Shown: one piece after another, positions 19,540 through 31,400 of the stretch | Layout: each line of letters opens with the position of its first letter | Numbering within the stretch: the stretch's first letter is position 1 | From: Drosophila pseudoobscura | Taxonomy: Eukaryota; Arthropoda; Insecta; Diptera; Drosophilidae | DNA: 64,000 nt | Assembly (NCBI RefSeq): GCF_009870125.1 | Contig: NC_046680.1 | Span: 1,798,001-1,862,000 of the forward strand | Direction of reading: 5' to 3' | Notes under the pieces: generated by a model | The model's input: only the letters and a program-made list of their open reading frames with translations | What the model was told of the DNA's origin: nothing | Database searches by the model: none | Program-made: the position numbers and the translations under genes

Positions 19540-19921
19540 AATTAATTTGATCAGTTTAATATGCCTTGGTTTCATTCATGATAAAGTCCAATTAATAAAA
19601 TTAAAATAAAAATAATTGAAGTAAAAGTTCAGACGAAAATATTAGAAAATTTTAAAATAATAATTATAGGTAAAATTAAAGCAATTTCTACATCAAAAAT
19701 TAACAAAATAATAGTAATTAAAAAAAATCGAAGAGAAAAAGGTAACCGTGAAGATGATTTAGAATCAAATCCACATTCAAATGGTGATCTTTTTTCTCGA
19801 TCAATTAAAGCTTTTTTTGATAAAATTGAGGCTAAAAATATTACAATAGTAACAATTGTTAAAATTAATGAAGCAATTAGGTTAGGTTAGGTGAAGCAAT
19901 TAAAATAATTGAAAAAATTAT
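19540..19921 (-). pseudogene. ND3: ND3 (mitochondrial) copy in NUMT with a 23-bp insertion
   Basis: The minus strand encodes ND3, including the conserved [20 protein letters not shown] core near 19730-19790. Close to the start codon (about 19870-19905) an extra 'ggttaggttaggt' is flanked on both sides by 'gaagcaatta', adding 23 bp and breaking the frame. Confidence 0.9.
19881..19893. other. 13-bp insert between 10-bp direct repeats in ND3
   Basis: 'ggttaggttaggt' lies between two copies of 'gaagcaatta' (19871-19880 and 19894-19903). Normal mtDNA has one copy of the 10-mer and no insert. The pattern is that of a target-site duplication around a tiny insertion or of templated filler DNA. Confidence 0.6.
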
Positions 19922-19982
19922 CTACAATGTTATTAACAGACTTTATGATTGGAAGTCAAATATACTTTTATATTATATAGAT
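19922..19982 (-). pseudogene. trnG: mitochondrial tRNA-Gly copy in NUMT
   Basis: Minus strand shows 'atatttgacttccaatcat' with TCC anticodon, between COX3 and ND3. Confidence 0.8.
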
Positions 19983-19993
19983 ATTAATATTTA

Positions 19994-20782
19994 ATTAACC
20001 TCCTCATCAGTAAATTGTGATGTATAAAAATAATCAAACTACATCAACAAAATGTCAATATCAAGCTGCTGCTTCAAATCCAAAATGGTGATTTTTTGAA
20101 AAATGATTATTTAAATGACTCAATAAACATACAAGTAAAAAAGTTGTTCCAATTAAAACATGAATTCCATGAAATCCTGTTGCTATATAAAATGTAGACC
20201 CATAAACTGAATCTGCAATTGTGAAAGGGGCTTCAATGTATTCATATGCTTGTAAAATAGTAAAATAAATACCTAATAATACAGTAAAGAATAATCCTTG
20301 AGTTGTTTGTGAATGGTTTCTTTCTATTAAACTATGATGAGCTCAAGTTACTGTAATTCCTGATGACAATAAAATTGCTGTATTTAATAAAGGAATTTGA
20401 AATGGATTAAAAGAAATAATTCCTATAGGAGGTCATGAGGCTCCAATTTCGATAGCTGGAGATAGACTTCTATGGAAAAAGCTCAAAAAAATCTTACAAA
20501 AAATAATACTTCTGACAAAATAAATAAAATTATTCCTCATCGTAATCCAATAGTTACGGCGTAAGTATGTAATCCTTGATATGTTCCTTCTCGTGATACA
20601 TCTCGTCATCATTGATAAACGGTTAAGATAGTAATTACATTTCCTAAAAAAAGTAGAGAAATATCATATTGATGAAATCATTTTACTATTCCTGAAACAG
20701 TAGTTATAGAACCAATTGCTCCTGTTAAAGGTCATGGGCTATAATCAACTAAATGAAATGGGTGATTTGAATGTGTAGACAT
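19994..20782 (-). pseudogene. COX3: COX3 (mitochondrial) copy in NUMT
   Basis: ATG at 20780-20782 opens MSTHSNHPFHLVDYSPWP on the minus strand, the COX3 N-terminus. The sequence runs to the tRNA-Gly side with near-normal length (789 bp). At about 20470-20490 one base is missing relative to the expected frame. COX3 is a core membrane subunit of cytochrome c oxidase. Confidence 0.92.
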
Positions 20783-21452
20783 TATTAATTAATTTACTTC
20801 TCTAGAGTATTAAGTACTTAATACAGCAACAGCTGATTCAAGAACTAATAAAGCAATTTGAGCAATTAATAGAAATGTTACTAAAAAATATGATATAGAA
20901 GGACCAGTATTCCTAATAAAGTATTTCCTAATAAAGTTAATAATAAGTGTCCTGCAATTATATTAGCTGTTAATCGAACAGCTAAAGTTCCAGGTCGAAT
21001 CACATTTCTAATAGTTTCAATGCATACTATAAATGGCATTAAAACAGATGGTGTTCCTTGGGGTACTAAGTGAGCAAATATATGTTGTGTATGATTAATT
21101 CAACCGTAAAGTATAAAACATAATCATAAAGGTAAAGCTAAAGAAAGAGTTAAAGTTTAGTGACTTGTTCTTGTAAAAATATACGGGAATAAACCTATAA
21201 AATTATTAAATAAAATTAGAGAAAATAATGAAATAAAAATAAATGTTGAACCATTATGACCTGAAGGTCCTAATAATGTTTTAAATTCTTTATGTAAAGT
21301 TTGTAAAATTGAATTTCAAAAAATATTAAATCGAGATGGTATTAATCAGTAAATTGAGGGAATTATTAAAAGTCCTAAAAATGTTCTTAATCAATTTAGT
21401 GATAGTCCAAAAATTGCTGATGGGTCGAATACAGAAAATATTTTGTTATCAT
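20783..21452 (-). pseudogene. ATP6: ATP6 (mitochondrial) copy in NUMT, damaged
   Basis: Minus-strand ATP synthase subunit a. The start region near 21452 reads ATGATAACAAA then loses phase. Near 20905-20935 'cctaataaagt' is duplicated, and near 21155 a change disrupts the LTLSLALPLW area. It adjoins COX3, as in mtDNA. Confidence 0.88.
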
Positions 21453-21607
21453 TTTCAATTTATTGAATTTAAATTAATATTTTTTAATTCGTTAGATTTA
21501 GGTGCAGAAGGTATCAATGAATAATAATTAATTGAACAAAATAATATAAATGTAATAGAAAATACAATAAATAAAAGTAATCATCTAATTGGTGCTATTT
21601 GTGGAAT
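21446..21607 (-). pseudogene. ATP8: ATP8 (mitochondrial) copy in NUMT
   Basis: Short minus-strand gene starting ATTCCACAAATAGCACC at 21607 and overlapping the ATP6 start, as in animal mtDNA. Confidence 0.8.
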
Positions 21608-21609
21608 CA

Positions 21610-21675
21610 AAAAATATTAAAAATGTAATAATTTTAGTTTGACATACTAATGTTATGAATTTAACTAATTTTTTT
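21610..21675 (-). pseudogene. trnD: mitochondrial tRNA-Asp copy in NUMT
   Basis: Minus strand contains 'cattagtatgtcaaactaa' with GTC anticodon and A/T-only acceptor stem. Confidence 0.8.
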
Positions 21676-21712
21676 ATAATTTAAAAGAAAATTCATTAAT
21701 AATAATATTATC

Positions 21713-21783
21713 TCATTAGAAATAATTGCTAATTTACTATAAAATGGTTTAAGAGACCAGTACTTGCTTTCAGTCATCTAATG
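21713..21783 (-). pseudogene. trnK: mitochondrial tRNA-Lys copy in NUMT
   Basis: Minus strand begins 'cattagatgactgaaagca' and contains CTT anticodon in 'ggtctcttaaacc'. It adjoins the COX2 3' end. Confidence 0.85.
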
Positions 21784-22471
21784 AAGATTTTACTCTATTA
21801 GAAATTCATTTAATAAAATAATTTACTGGAACATTTTCAATTACAATAGGTATAAAACTATGATTAGCTCCACAAATTTCTGAACATTGTCCATAAAATA
21901 AACCAGGTCGGCTGATTAAAAAAATTAGTTTGATTTAATCGTCCAGGTGTTCCGTCTACCTTAACTCCTAAAGCTGGGACTGTTCATGAATGAATAACAT
22001 CAGCGGCTGTCACTAAAATTCGAACTTGAGAATTTATAGGTAAAACAATTCGATTATCAACATCTAGTAGTCGAAATCCATCATTTGATAATTCATTTGT
22101 TGGAATTATATAAGAATCAAATTCTACATTATTAAAATCTGAATATTCATAACTTCAATATCATTGATGTCCAATTCTTTTTAGTGTAATTGAAGGCTCA
22201 TTGATTTCATCTAGTAAGTAAATAATCGAAGAGAAGGTATAGCAATAAATAAAAGAATAATTGCTGGTAAAATTGTTCAAATTATTTCAATTAATTGTCC
22301 ATGTAAAAGAAATCGATTTACATAACTATTAAAAAATAATATAAATATTAAGTATCCAACTAATACTGTAATTATTACTAAAATTAATAATGCGTGGTCA
22401 TGAAAAAAAATTAATTGTTCCATTGATGGAGAGGCTCTATCTTGTAAACCTAAGTTAGCTCATGTAGACAT
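21784..22471 (-). pseudogene. COX2: COX2 (mitochondrial) copy in NUMT
   Basis: The minus strand starts ATGTCTACATGAGCTAACTT at 22471. The 688-bp span equals the normal fly COX2 length, ending on the incomplete stop next to tRNA-Lys. Copper-site elements (a C-x-E-x-C region around 21880) are recognisable. Small compensating indels occur near 21910 and 22215. Confidence 0.92.
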
Positions 22472-22477
22472 TAATTT

Positions 22478-22542
22478 TCTTATAAAAGTAAAATACTTTA
22501 TATATGGAGCTTAAATCCATTGCACTCTTCTGCCATATTAGA
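22478..22542 (-). pseudogene. trnL2: mitochondrial tRNA-Leu(UUR) copy in NUMT
   Basis: Minus strand 'tctaatatggcagaagagtg' with TAA anticodon in 'ggatttaagctcc', between COX1 and COX2. Confidence 0.85.
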
Positions 22543-24067
<1,525 letters not shown>

Positions 24068-24069
<2 letters not shown>

Positions 24070-24133
24070 TTAAGTGGCTGAAATTTAGGCGATAGATTGT
24101 AAATTTATTTATAAGAGTTTTTCTTCTTAATCA
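24068..24133 (+). pseudogene. trnY: mitochondrial tRNA-Tyr copy in NUMT
   Basis: 'gattaagtggctga' start, GTA anticodon in 'agattgtaaattt', closing 'cttaatca'. Confidence 0.85.
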
Positions 24134-24136
24134 AAC

Positions 24137-24199
24137 AGTCTTATAGTCAATAATGATATCAAACTGCAATTTTGAAGGAGTAAAAATTTACTAAGGCTT
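24137..24199 (+). pseudogene. trnC: mitochondrial tRNA-Cys copy in NUMT
   Basis: 'agtcttatagtcaataatga' with GCA anticodon in 'aaactgcaatttt'; follows tRNA-Tyr, as in insects. Confidence 0.85.
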
Positions 24200-24257
24200 A
24201 AAGGATTACCTCTATTTACAGCTTTGAAGGCTATTAGTTTATTTAACTTAAAGCCTT
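24200..24257 (-). pseudogene. trnW: mitochondrial tRNA-Trp copy in NUMT
   Basis: Minus strand 'aaggctttaagttaaataaa' with TCA anticodon in 'gccttcaaagc'; next to ND2. Confidence 0.85.
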
Positions 24258-24965
24258 AAAGTATAAAAAAGAATAAAGAAATTAAAAATAATCCAAAAAT
24301 TGAAAAAAAAAGTACAAATTAAATATAAATTTGTATTTATATTATTAAATTGAGTACTAATTGTTCAATTATTTTCATAATAATTTAGCAAAAATGCTGA
24401 GTAACAAATTCGTAAATAAAAAAATAATGTAATTAATGTTGATATTATTATAATTGTTAATGTAAAATATTGACTACAAAATGTTAATTCTTGAATTACT
24501 AATCATTTAGGTAAAAATGGAGGTGGAGGTAATCCACCTAAAGATAGAAAATTCATACATAAAGTAAATTTAAAAACTTTTCTATTTATAAATCAAGAAA
24601 ATAATTGAAATGAAATAATTAAAAAATATTAAATATAAAAGTTAAAATAAATGATAAAAAAGAATAAAATTAATAAATAATCATAATAAATTAATCATAC
24701 AGATTCTCTAATTATTAAACTTATTAATATTCATCCTAAATGATTAATTGAAGAAAATGCTATTAATTTACGTAAAGATGTTTGGTTTAATCCACCAATA
24801 GCTCCCACAATTACTGACAAAATTACTCTAATAAGTAATAAATTTTTAATATCTAAATAAGAAATTAATATTAGTGGGGCAATTTTTTGTCAAGTTATTA
24901 ATATTAATGCATTTATTCAAGTTAAACCATCCATTATATTAGGAAATCAGAAATGAAAAGGAGCA
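24258..24965 (-). pseudogene. ND2: ND2 (mitochondrial), 3' two-thirds, at the NUMT edge
   Basis: The minus strand carries the C-terminal part of ND2, including a LPPFLPKW-type stretch near 24515-24540. The NUMT ends at about 24965, where unrelated, less AT-rich sequence begins, so about 300 bp of the ND2 5' end is absent. Two short indels are present (for example near 24620). Confidence 0.88.
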
Positions 24966-26400
24966 TTACCGCACATGCATATGCAGCAGAATTCTTTCGT
25001 CTCCCTATATCTCAATCTCTCGTACTCGGCTTAGCAGCGGCCCCGAGTAGCTCTAATGATCTCGGCCTATCCTACTCTCTCGCTCGCGTCTAAGCTAGCT
25101 GCATAGGGCCCGACCATTTGTCCCGTCAGCCCTTGCCTTTTCAGTCTTGAGCTAATCGTCGCAGCTATTGATTAACATCCTCGCATCAATCGTTCGCCCA
25201 CCCCCATATGTACATACGTGATAAGTTGGTTTACATATGCAAATAAATTGTGAATTATATACAACTTCTCGACTTTCATTAAATTCAAAATTGCAACAGT
25301 TATTAAAAACGCTTAATAGCTTAACATCCATTTTTCTTAACGCTCAAGATTTGGTTGTCGGAAAAGGTCAACCTACTGTAGAATTTGTATATTGTCTGGT
25401 AATCTGGCAAATATCGTTAAAAAATAAAGGGAAAAAGCGTAATCGGTAGAACTGATCCGTAGTGCACACTCTACCACCAGCGAAATATATGTTTATTTCG
25501 ATAGTAAAAAATGTATCTTTTCAGAATACTATGTTTAAAGCCGTGTATTTTCGGCCGGAAATGGTATATTTTAGTATAATTTTGAAATTAATATGGTATA
25601 TTTTAGCTGATGATGACTCGGTCAGACTACTTGCAATAGCTATTGAATCCCTGGTTATTCAAAAAAAGAATAACATTGCAAAATAGTTTTTCATCTGCTC
25701 AGTGATAAATATATAACTTGTTAGTTTCGCAGAAAATGCATAATTTATAATTTAGTGGTATCGAAAATGTGAATTCACGTAAATAACTATAATAAATTAA
25801 AAGATACCTGGTGAGCACAAAAATGTATACATACATATGTATGTACAATTGTGGTATGCATTTCGATAATTTATGGAAGACTACATATGTATACGACTCC
25901 ATAAACATAGTATGTACACACGTACTTGTCTTAAAAAAAAATGTAAATTGTTTATCTTGTATTATATCTATGTTACTTTATATCAGTAAAAAAAAAGGAC
26001 CATAACGAAGGTTTTTCAGATCTTATATGTAGGTACCATTACAGGAAGTTTGAAAAATCAATAATTAATTTTACCCAATTCATCGCTTTTAATATGTGGT
26101 GCTGAGCTGAAGAGATATTAACTGTATTCAATATGTTTATGGATGCTGATAACAATCAAACGTGTATCATGTAACTACCTCCATATTTTATATTTCGCAT
26201 AGCTACATAAATATGTACATATGCAGACACATAAGGGGGCGTGGCATCTTAGACGTCTTATACATACATACATTTGTGCATATGTATGTTTTTTTACAGT
26301 GCACAGTAAAATAGGAATAGTATTTACAAGACTTATGTGTGCATGTATGTACCGTATGTATTCACATACAAATATGTATTGCGATTCAAAGAAGTAATGG
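24966..26400. other. Unassigned DNA upstream of p120ctn
   Basis: No gene recognised. 24966-25200 is CT-rich and of higher GC ('ctctcgtactcggcttagca'), unlike its neighbours; it could be an LTR or 5'-UTR remnant. The rest is AT-rich with many 'catatgtatgtacat'-type short repeats common in fly intergenic DNA. Short frames at 25237-25449 and 25462-25686 have no family features. Confidence 0.5.
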
Positions 26401-26805
26401 AAAACGAATATTTTAATATCTCCTTCGTTATACTAGATTTGTAAGATTATCCTTTTTTCGGTACTTTTTTATGCAATCGAGAAAAAAATATAAAAAAGCA
26501 TAACAGTTTGTTTTTAAAGTTGTTTTTTTTTTTTTTTTGCTTAAAGGAAATACATTTATTTTTTTAATATTTCTATTGCTACAAACTTAAATACATGTAT
26601 GTACATGCTACATGTATTTAAGTTTGTAGCAACAGGAATATTAAAAAAATAAAAAAATTCTTTCCTTTAAGCCAAAAAAAAAACAACTTTAAAAACAATC
26701 TGTTACGCTTTTTTATATTTTTGTCTCGATTGCATAAAAAAGTACCGAAAAAAGGATAATGTTACAAAACTAGTATAACGAAGGAGATATTAAAATATTC
26801 GTTTT
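26401..26805. repeat. Near-perfect 405-bp inverted repeat (hairpin)
   Basis: Left arm 26401-26599 and right arm 26609-26805 are reverse complements except for a few small differences, with a 9-bp loop 'tgtacatgc'. Outer ends read 'aaaacgaatattttaatatc' and its complement; inner ends read 'acttaaatacatgta'. There is no ORF. It may be a foldback/MITE-type element or a source of double-stranded RNA. No clear target duplication flanks it. Confidence 0.9.
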
Positions 26806-27477
26806 ACATAATAAAATGTTTTTTATATGTACATATGTATGTATCTCCAGAAAATGCTTTAAAAATCGAGATATTTTGAAAAGGAAACGGCGTTTTGGTC
26901 TGAGTTAGTTTTGGAAATGTACAATGTTTTCCACATGTGCTAGAAAACTTAAAGCTGACAAATTTCAGTTTCAAAACGACGATATTCTCCTAATAACTCT
27001 CTTCACAGGATGTACACGATGTTCCATGGTTAAGCTTCCAGAAAAAGCACATTAGTTTTAAAATGTAACGTTTTTATTGATATTAAAACAAGAAAATGTC
27101 CTAAGACATGTACAATTTCTTATATGATTATGAATTGACAACAACGAAAAGCACAACAGAAAATTTTTGAAATCGCCACAAACAGTAAAGCCTTCGTAAC
27201 GGATACTTGGTATTCAGTTTCTATATATGTAAATACATACTATGGTTAATGATAGAAACGACAGATCAATTCTTATCTTGGTTTGTTCATTTCGGCTACA
27301 TTAAAGATCCAATAGCGACGAGTTTCTGCAATCCAGTTCATATGACCGTTTGCCATGCAACTTCTAAATTTGAGAGGCGTGACAGAAATGTAAAGTAAAC
27401 TTTAATTACACTTTAAATAAACTGTGATAAAAGTCTGCACTGTTAATCTAGTTATTATAGTCTCTTAAAAACTACGC
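26806..27477. other. AT-rich upstream region of p120ctn
   Basis: No coding region recognised. This and the following 190 bp precede the p120ctn start codon and presumably contain its promoter and 5' UTR, but I see no element that fixes a transcription start. Confidence 0.4.
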
Positions 27478-27575
27478 GACAAAGACAGATGGACAGACAG
27501 ATTTGGATATATCGACTCAGCTAATGACGTAGCTCAATATACTTTAAGGGGTCGGAGAGGCTTTTTTATTTTTTA
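27478..27575 (+). mobile_element. Degenerate DINE-1 fragment just upstream of p120ctn
   Basis: The order of blocks 'gacagacag', 'atatcgactcagcta' and 'tatactttaaggggtcgg' matches the DINE-1 3' part at about 275-345, with many substitutions. It lies about 100 bp before the ATG. Confidence 0.55.
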
Positions 27576-27669
27576 CGTGTTTTTTTTTTTTAATTTGTAT
27601 GGATTAGCGAAATATGTATTTAAATGGTATCATTCAATATTATCGTTTTTAAATTGATATAGTAAAATC

Positions 27670-28496
27670 ATGAATCCAGCACATAGTTTGAATATGGATC
27701 CATCGTTGGTGCAGGAGGCAAACAGTATGCAAACCCAGTATGCATCATTTCAAAATTTTGAACAATTTTCGGCGTCTGGATATACAAATTCACCAATATA
27801 CATCACAAAGCCGCCAGGAATTGGTGCCATATCACATATTACGCCTCATTGTTCAGTACTTGGTCCTCAGAATAAGATCGAAACAGGTTCTCCAGAAGTT
27901 GCCCTTGCAGGTATGGAGAATAATTCTTTAGGTCCAACTGTTAGATATATACAAGCCGCCCAGTTTGATGAGACACCAGAATATGGGATCTCAGGTATAC
28001 CATGTGGTGTAGAGTCCCACTATACAGATGAATCCGTGGTACCTTACGGCTACACAACAGAACCTGGTTATGGAATGCAAGGCACAAGCTCTAATCTCAA
28101 ACAATTCACTGCAAGTCCTTTTGATGATAACCTCAATGGGTCTGAAACTGTTGGCGAGTCTCAATGTCGACCTTTTGACGGTGCAGCTGATTTTAAATTA
28201 CCTCAGTTCGCCATGAGTTCAATAAATGCTGCCCCCCCCAGAGGAGTAGGGGAGAAAGAAGATTACATCGGCGGATCTGACAACGACCTTTGTTCAACCA
28301 TGAGGTGGCGTGATCCAAATCTTTCAGAAGTGATAAGTTTTCTTAGCAACCCGAACAATGCTATAAAAGCAAATGCAGCAGCATATTTGCAACATTTATG
28401 TTACATGGACGACCCAAACAAGCAACGTACACGATCATTGGGAGGAATACCACCATTAATTCGATTGTTGTCGTATGATTCTCCAGAAATACATAA
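27670..28496 (+). CDS. p120ctn: p120ctn exon 1 (start codon to donor)
   Basis: The ATG in 'aaaatcATGaatcc' is the first in the frame and starts MNPAHSLNMDPSL. The exon ends at AA|GTAAGT (28497), splitting a Lys codon. It encodes the N-terminal region and the first armadillo repeat up to PLIRLLSYDSPEIH. Only one copy of this exon exists in the window. Confidence 0.92.
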
Positions 28497-31400
28497 GTAA
28501 GTAAAGAACTTCAGCCTTAATTATGAATATTAAATATAAAATTTAAAATCATGTAAAATAGATTTTTTCAGTCGCATGTACAGTTTCGGTCAAAATAATT
28601 GTAGTGCCTTCTACTATAGGTTATAAATATTGTTAATATACTCTTCAACAATCGAATTGATTTCTTTATCTCGGCAACTATCGCAGAATTTATGTAATTG
28701 AAAATACAGTTATGTTTGCGTCCTATTTTAAGCTTTTTTTCAAAACATTACTATTTCGATGCGGTCGAAATAATAATAGTGCTAAATAGTGTTAAATAAT
28801 AGTTGAATGGTTTATTTAACAGTCGTAAGCTTGTATAGTTTATTTTTGCTCGAGGTGCAAAATACCATTGATTGTCTTGCTACTATGATCCGAAATGCTA
28901 ATCAATAAAAACCATAAAGTAAAACCCGTGAACGACGAAGCTATTTACCAAATTATCAGTCAAATACTACGACAGTTGCAGTCTTAAAAAATTTTTAATT
29001 TGGAACTAGTGTGGAAAGCATTGGAAGAAGCCTGTGAGATTATAATTGAATAGTACAAAGAACAAAATTATTACTGGCAAAAAAACATGAATTCACAAGG
29101 TTGAAGATTGAAAGGGAACTTAAATTGACCATTGGAAAAGTAAAGAAATATTTTTTTGTCGGACGAGTCCTAAATTGTTTTAGATCCGTAAATCCTGTGC
29201 CATATATAAGACAACCACAGCAAGATGAATTTTCGACAAGATATACTTGCAAAACTGTTAAATACGGCGCGTCTTCAATATTGGCTTGGACGAGTTCTTC
29301 CTACTAGGGAATTTAGGTGGTATATGTGTTAAAAAGAGTATGGATCGTCATTTATATGTTGGGATATTGGCTAATATGAAGGTACCTTTTGGGTCGAAGG
29401 ACATAACTCTGTTTTGGAGGACCCAGGAGGATAACCATTCGAAGGACACTCACAAAGTTGCCACTTCTATGCACTTCTATTATTTTTAACGGGACATTTT
29501 TGAATTTTTAAATGTTGACTTGAAAAATTGTACATAAAAAAGTTAAAATGGACCTATTATAATCACTTTCAATAGACTAGTCGATTGCGCCATGTCTGTC
29601 TGTTCATCTCTCCGTCCCTATGAGCGCCTAGTGCTCAAAGTCTATAAGAGCTAGAGCAGTGAAATTTCGTATCCAGCCTTCTGTGATATGTTACTGTTAC
29701 AAGTGTATTTCAAAATTTCGGCCCACCCCCTTCGGCCCCCACAAAGGACCAAAATCTGTGTCCTCAACAATATTGAGGAAATGAGAAAACTAAAAACGCA
29801 CAGTAATAAAGAATGGCCATATCTACCAGCTTATTTATTTATTTAATTAGAAATTATCTTCTAATAATGGTACTTATGTAGTTACAAAAGGAGGAAAGAA
29901 GAGAAGTTACAAATTTGTTCAATTTAGGTGTTTTTAAATATTACATGCTGTTTGAGATGCCAAGCTTTTTTGGCACCTATGTGTTTCAAAAATGAAAAGA
30001 GATTTTGGGTTAAACTTTATAATTCGTATTTAATCTTGGTGGCTTAGCGGAAGCCGATTGCTTGCTATTGCCAGATAAACTTTATGCGAGATCGATATGC
30101 AACCAATGCGCAGAGGGGTTAGCATAGAACAAAACTATAGACGACGGCGTTAGATCAAAGTGACTGCCGAAGTGGCGGCAGCAGATCAAAGTAGTTGCCG
30201 AAGTGGCGGCGGCAGAGAGCCCCTTTAGCGGGAGAGCGCAGCAGCTCTGCAGAAAGTCAACGCTTTACAACATACATATGTAGGCGGCTCTCTATGCTCA
30301 TACAATAATAATGTTAAAGTTACGGTTATTCTTCAGCGGCTGGCCCGAACATACTCCCCCGTTGGGAGCTAGTCTCTCAACAGATTCCTTAAGGGGCAGC
30401 AAACATAGCCGAGTGACGGCCCTCCTGATGTTTCCTGAGGATGTCTTCAGGTCAGCGACGCGACACACTCCGTCCTTGCCGAAAACGACATCGACCACTC
30501 TAGCCAGTGGCCAACGCATTGGAGGAAGATTTTCGTCCTTCACCAGAACGAGGTCGTTCTTGCAGATGTTTTGCGCGGGGGTGCGCCACTTCGCGCGCTC
30601 TTGCAAAAGAGTGAGATACTCTTCGCGCCAACGGCTCCAAAATATTTGTTGTAGTTGGGTGACCCGCTGCCAGCCATCCAGACGATTGTAGTTCAGCTTC
30701 GTTAGGTCAGGATCGAGGATTTGCTCATGGGGGCCGCCTAAAAGCAGATGAGCAGGAGTCAAAACGTCTAAATCATCAGGATTTTCTGAAAGCGAGAGCA
30801 AAGGGCGAGAGTTAACAATTGCAGTGATCTGACAGATCAGAGTGCGCAGTTCGAAGCTAAGCACAGATGGTCCAACTGAGCGGTACAGGTGATATTTTGC
30901 GGTCTTCACGGCCGCTTCCCACAACCCGCCAAAATGCGGAGAGCGAGGTGGGATGAAACGCCAGTCGATCGAGTCAGCCAAGCAGGATTCGTGGACCTCC
31001 TTCATATGCGGTTCGCTCAGACAAAGCTTCTTTAGCTCCAGAAGCTCGTTCTTGGCCCCAACGAAGTTTGTCGCATTGTCCGACCAAATTTGACTTGGCC
31101 TTCCTCGAGTGGAAGTAAAACGCTTTAGTGCGCCTAGAAACGATGCAGTGGTCAAATCCTTTACGAGCTCCATGTGTATAGCCTTAGAAGTGAAGCAGAT
31201 GAATATGCTAATGTAGCACTTGATCGGATTTGGTCGGAGCCTTGTGCGGATTTCTGATCGGTAGAAAAAAGGTCCACAGTAATCTACTCCAGTGGCTTCA
31301 AAAGCTCGAGATCCTTCCAAACGTTCCTTAGGTAGGTCTCCCATGATGTGTTCGGCCTAGTCCTGAAGCATCTCACACATCTGCTGACGACCCTTGACAC

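Noticed and set aside
25237-25686. Small genes upstream of p120ctn
   Set aside because: Frames of 70-74 codons in AT-rich DNA with no recognisable domain.
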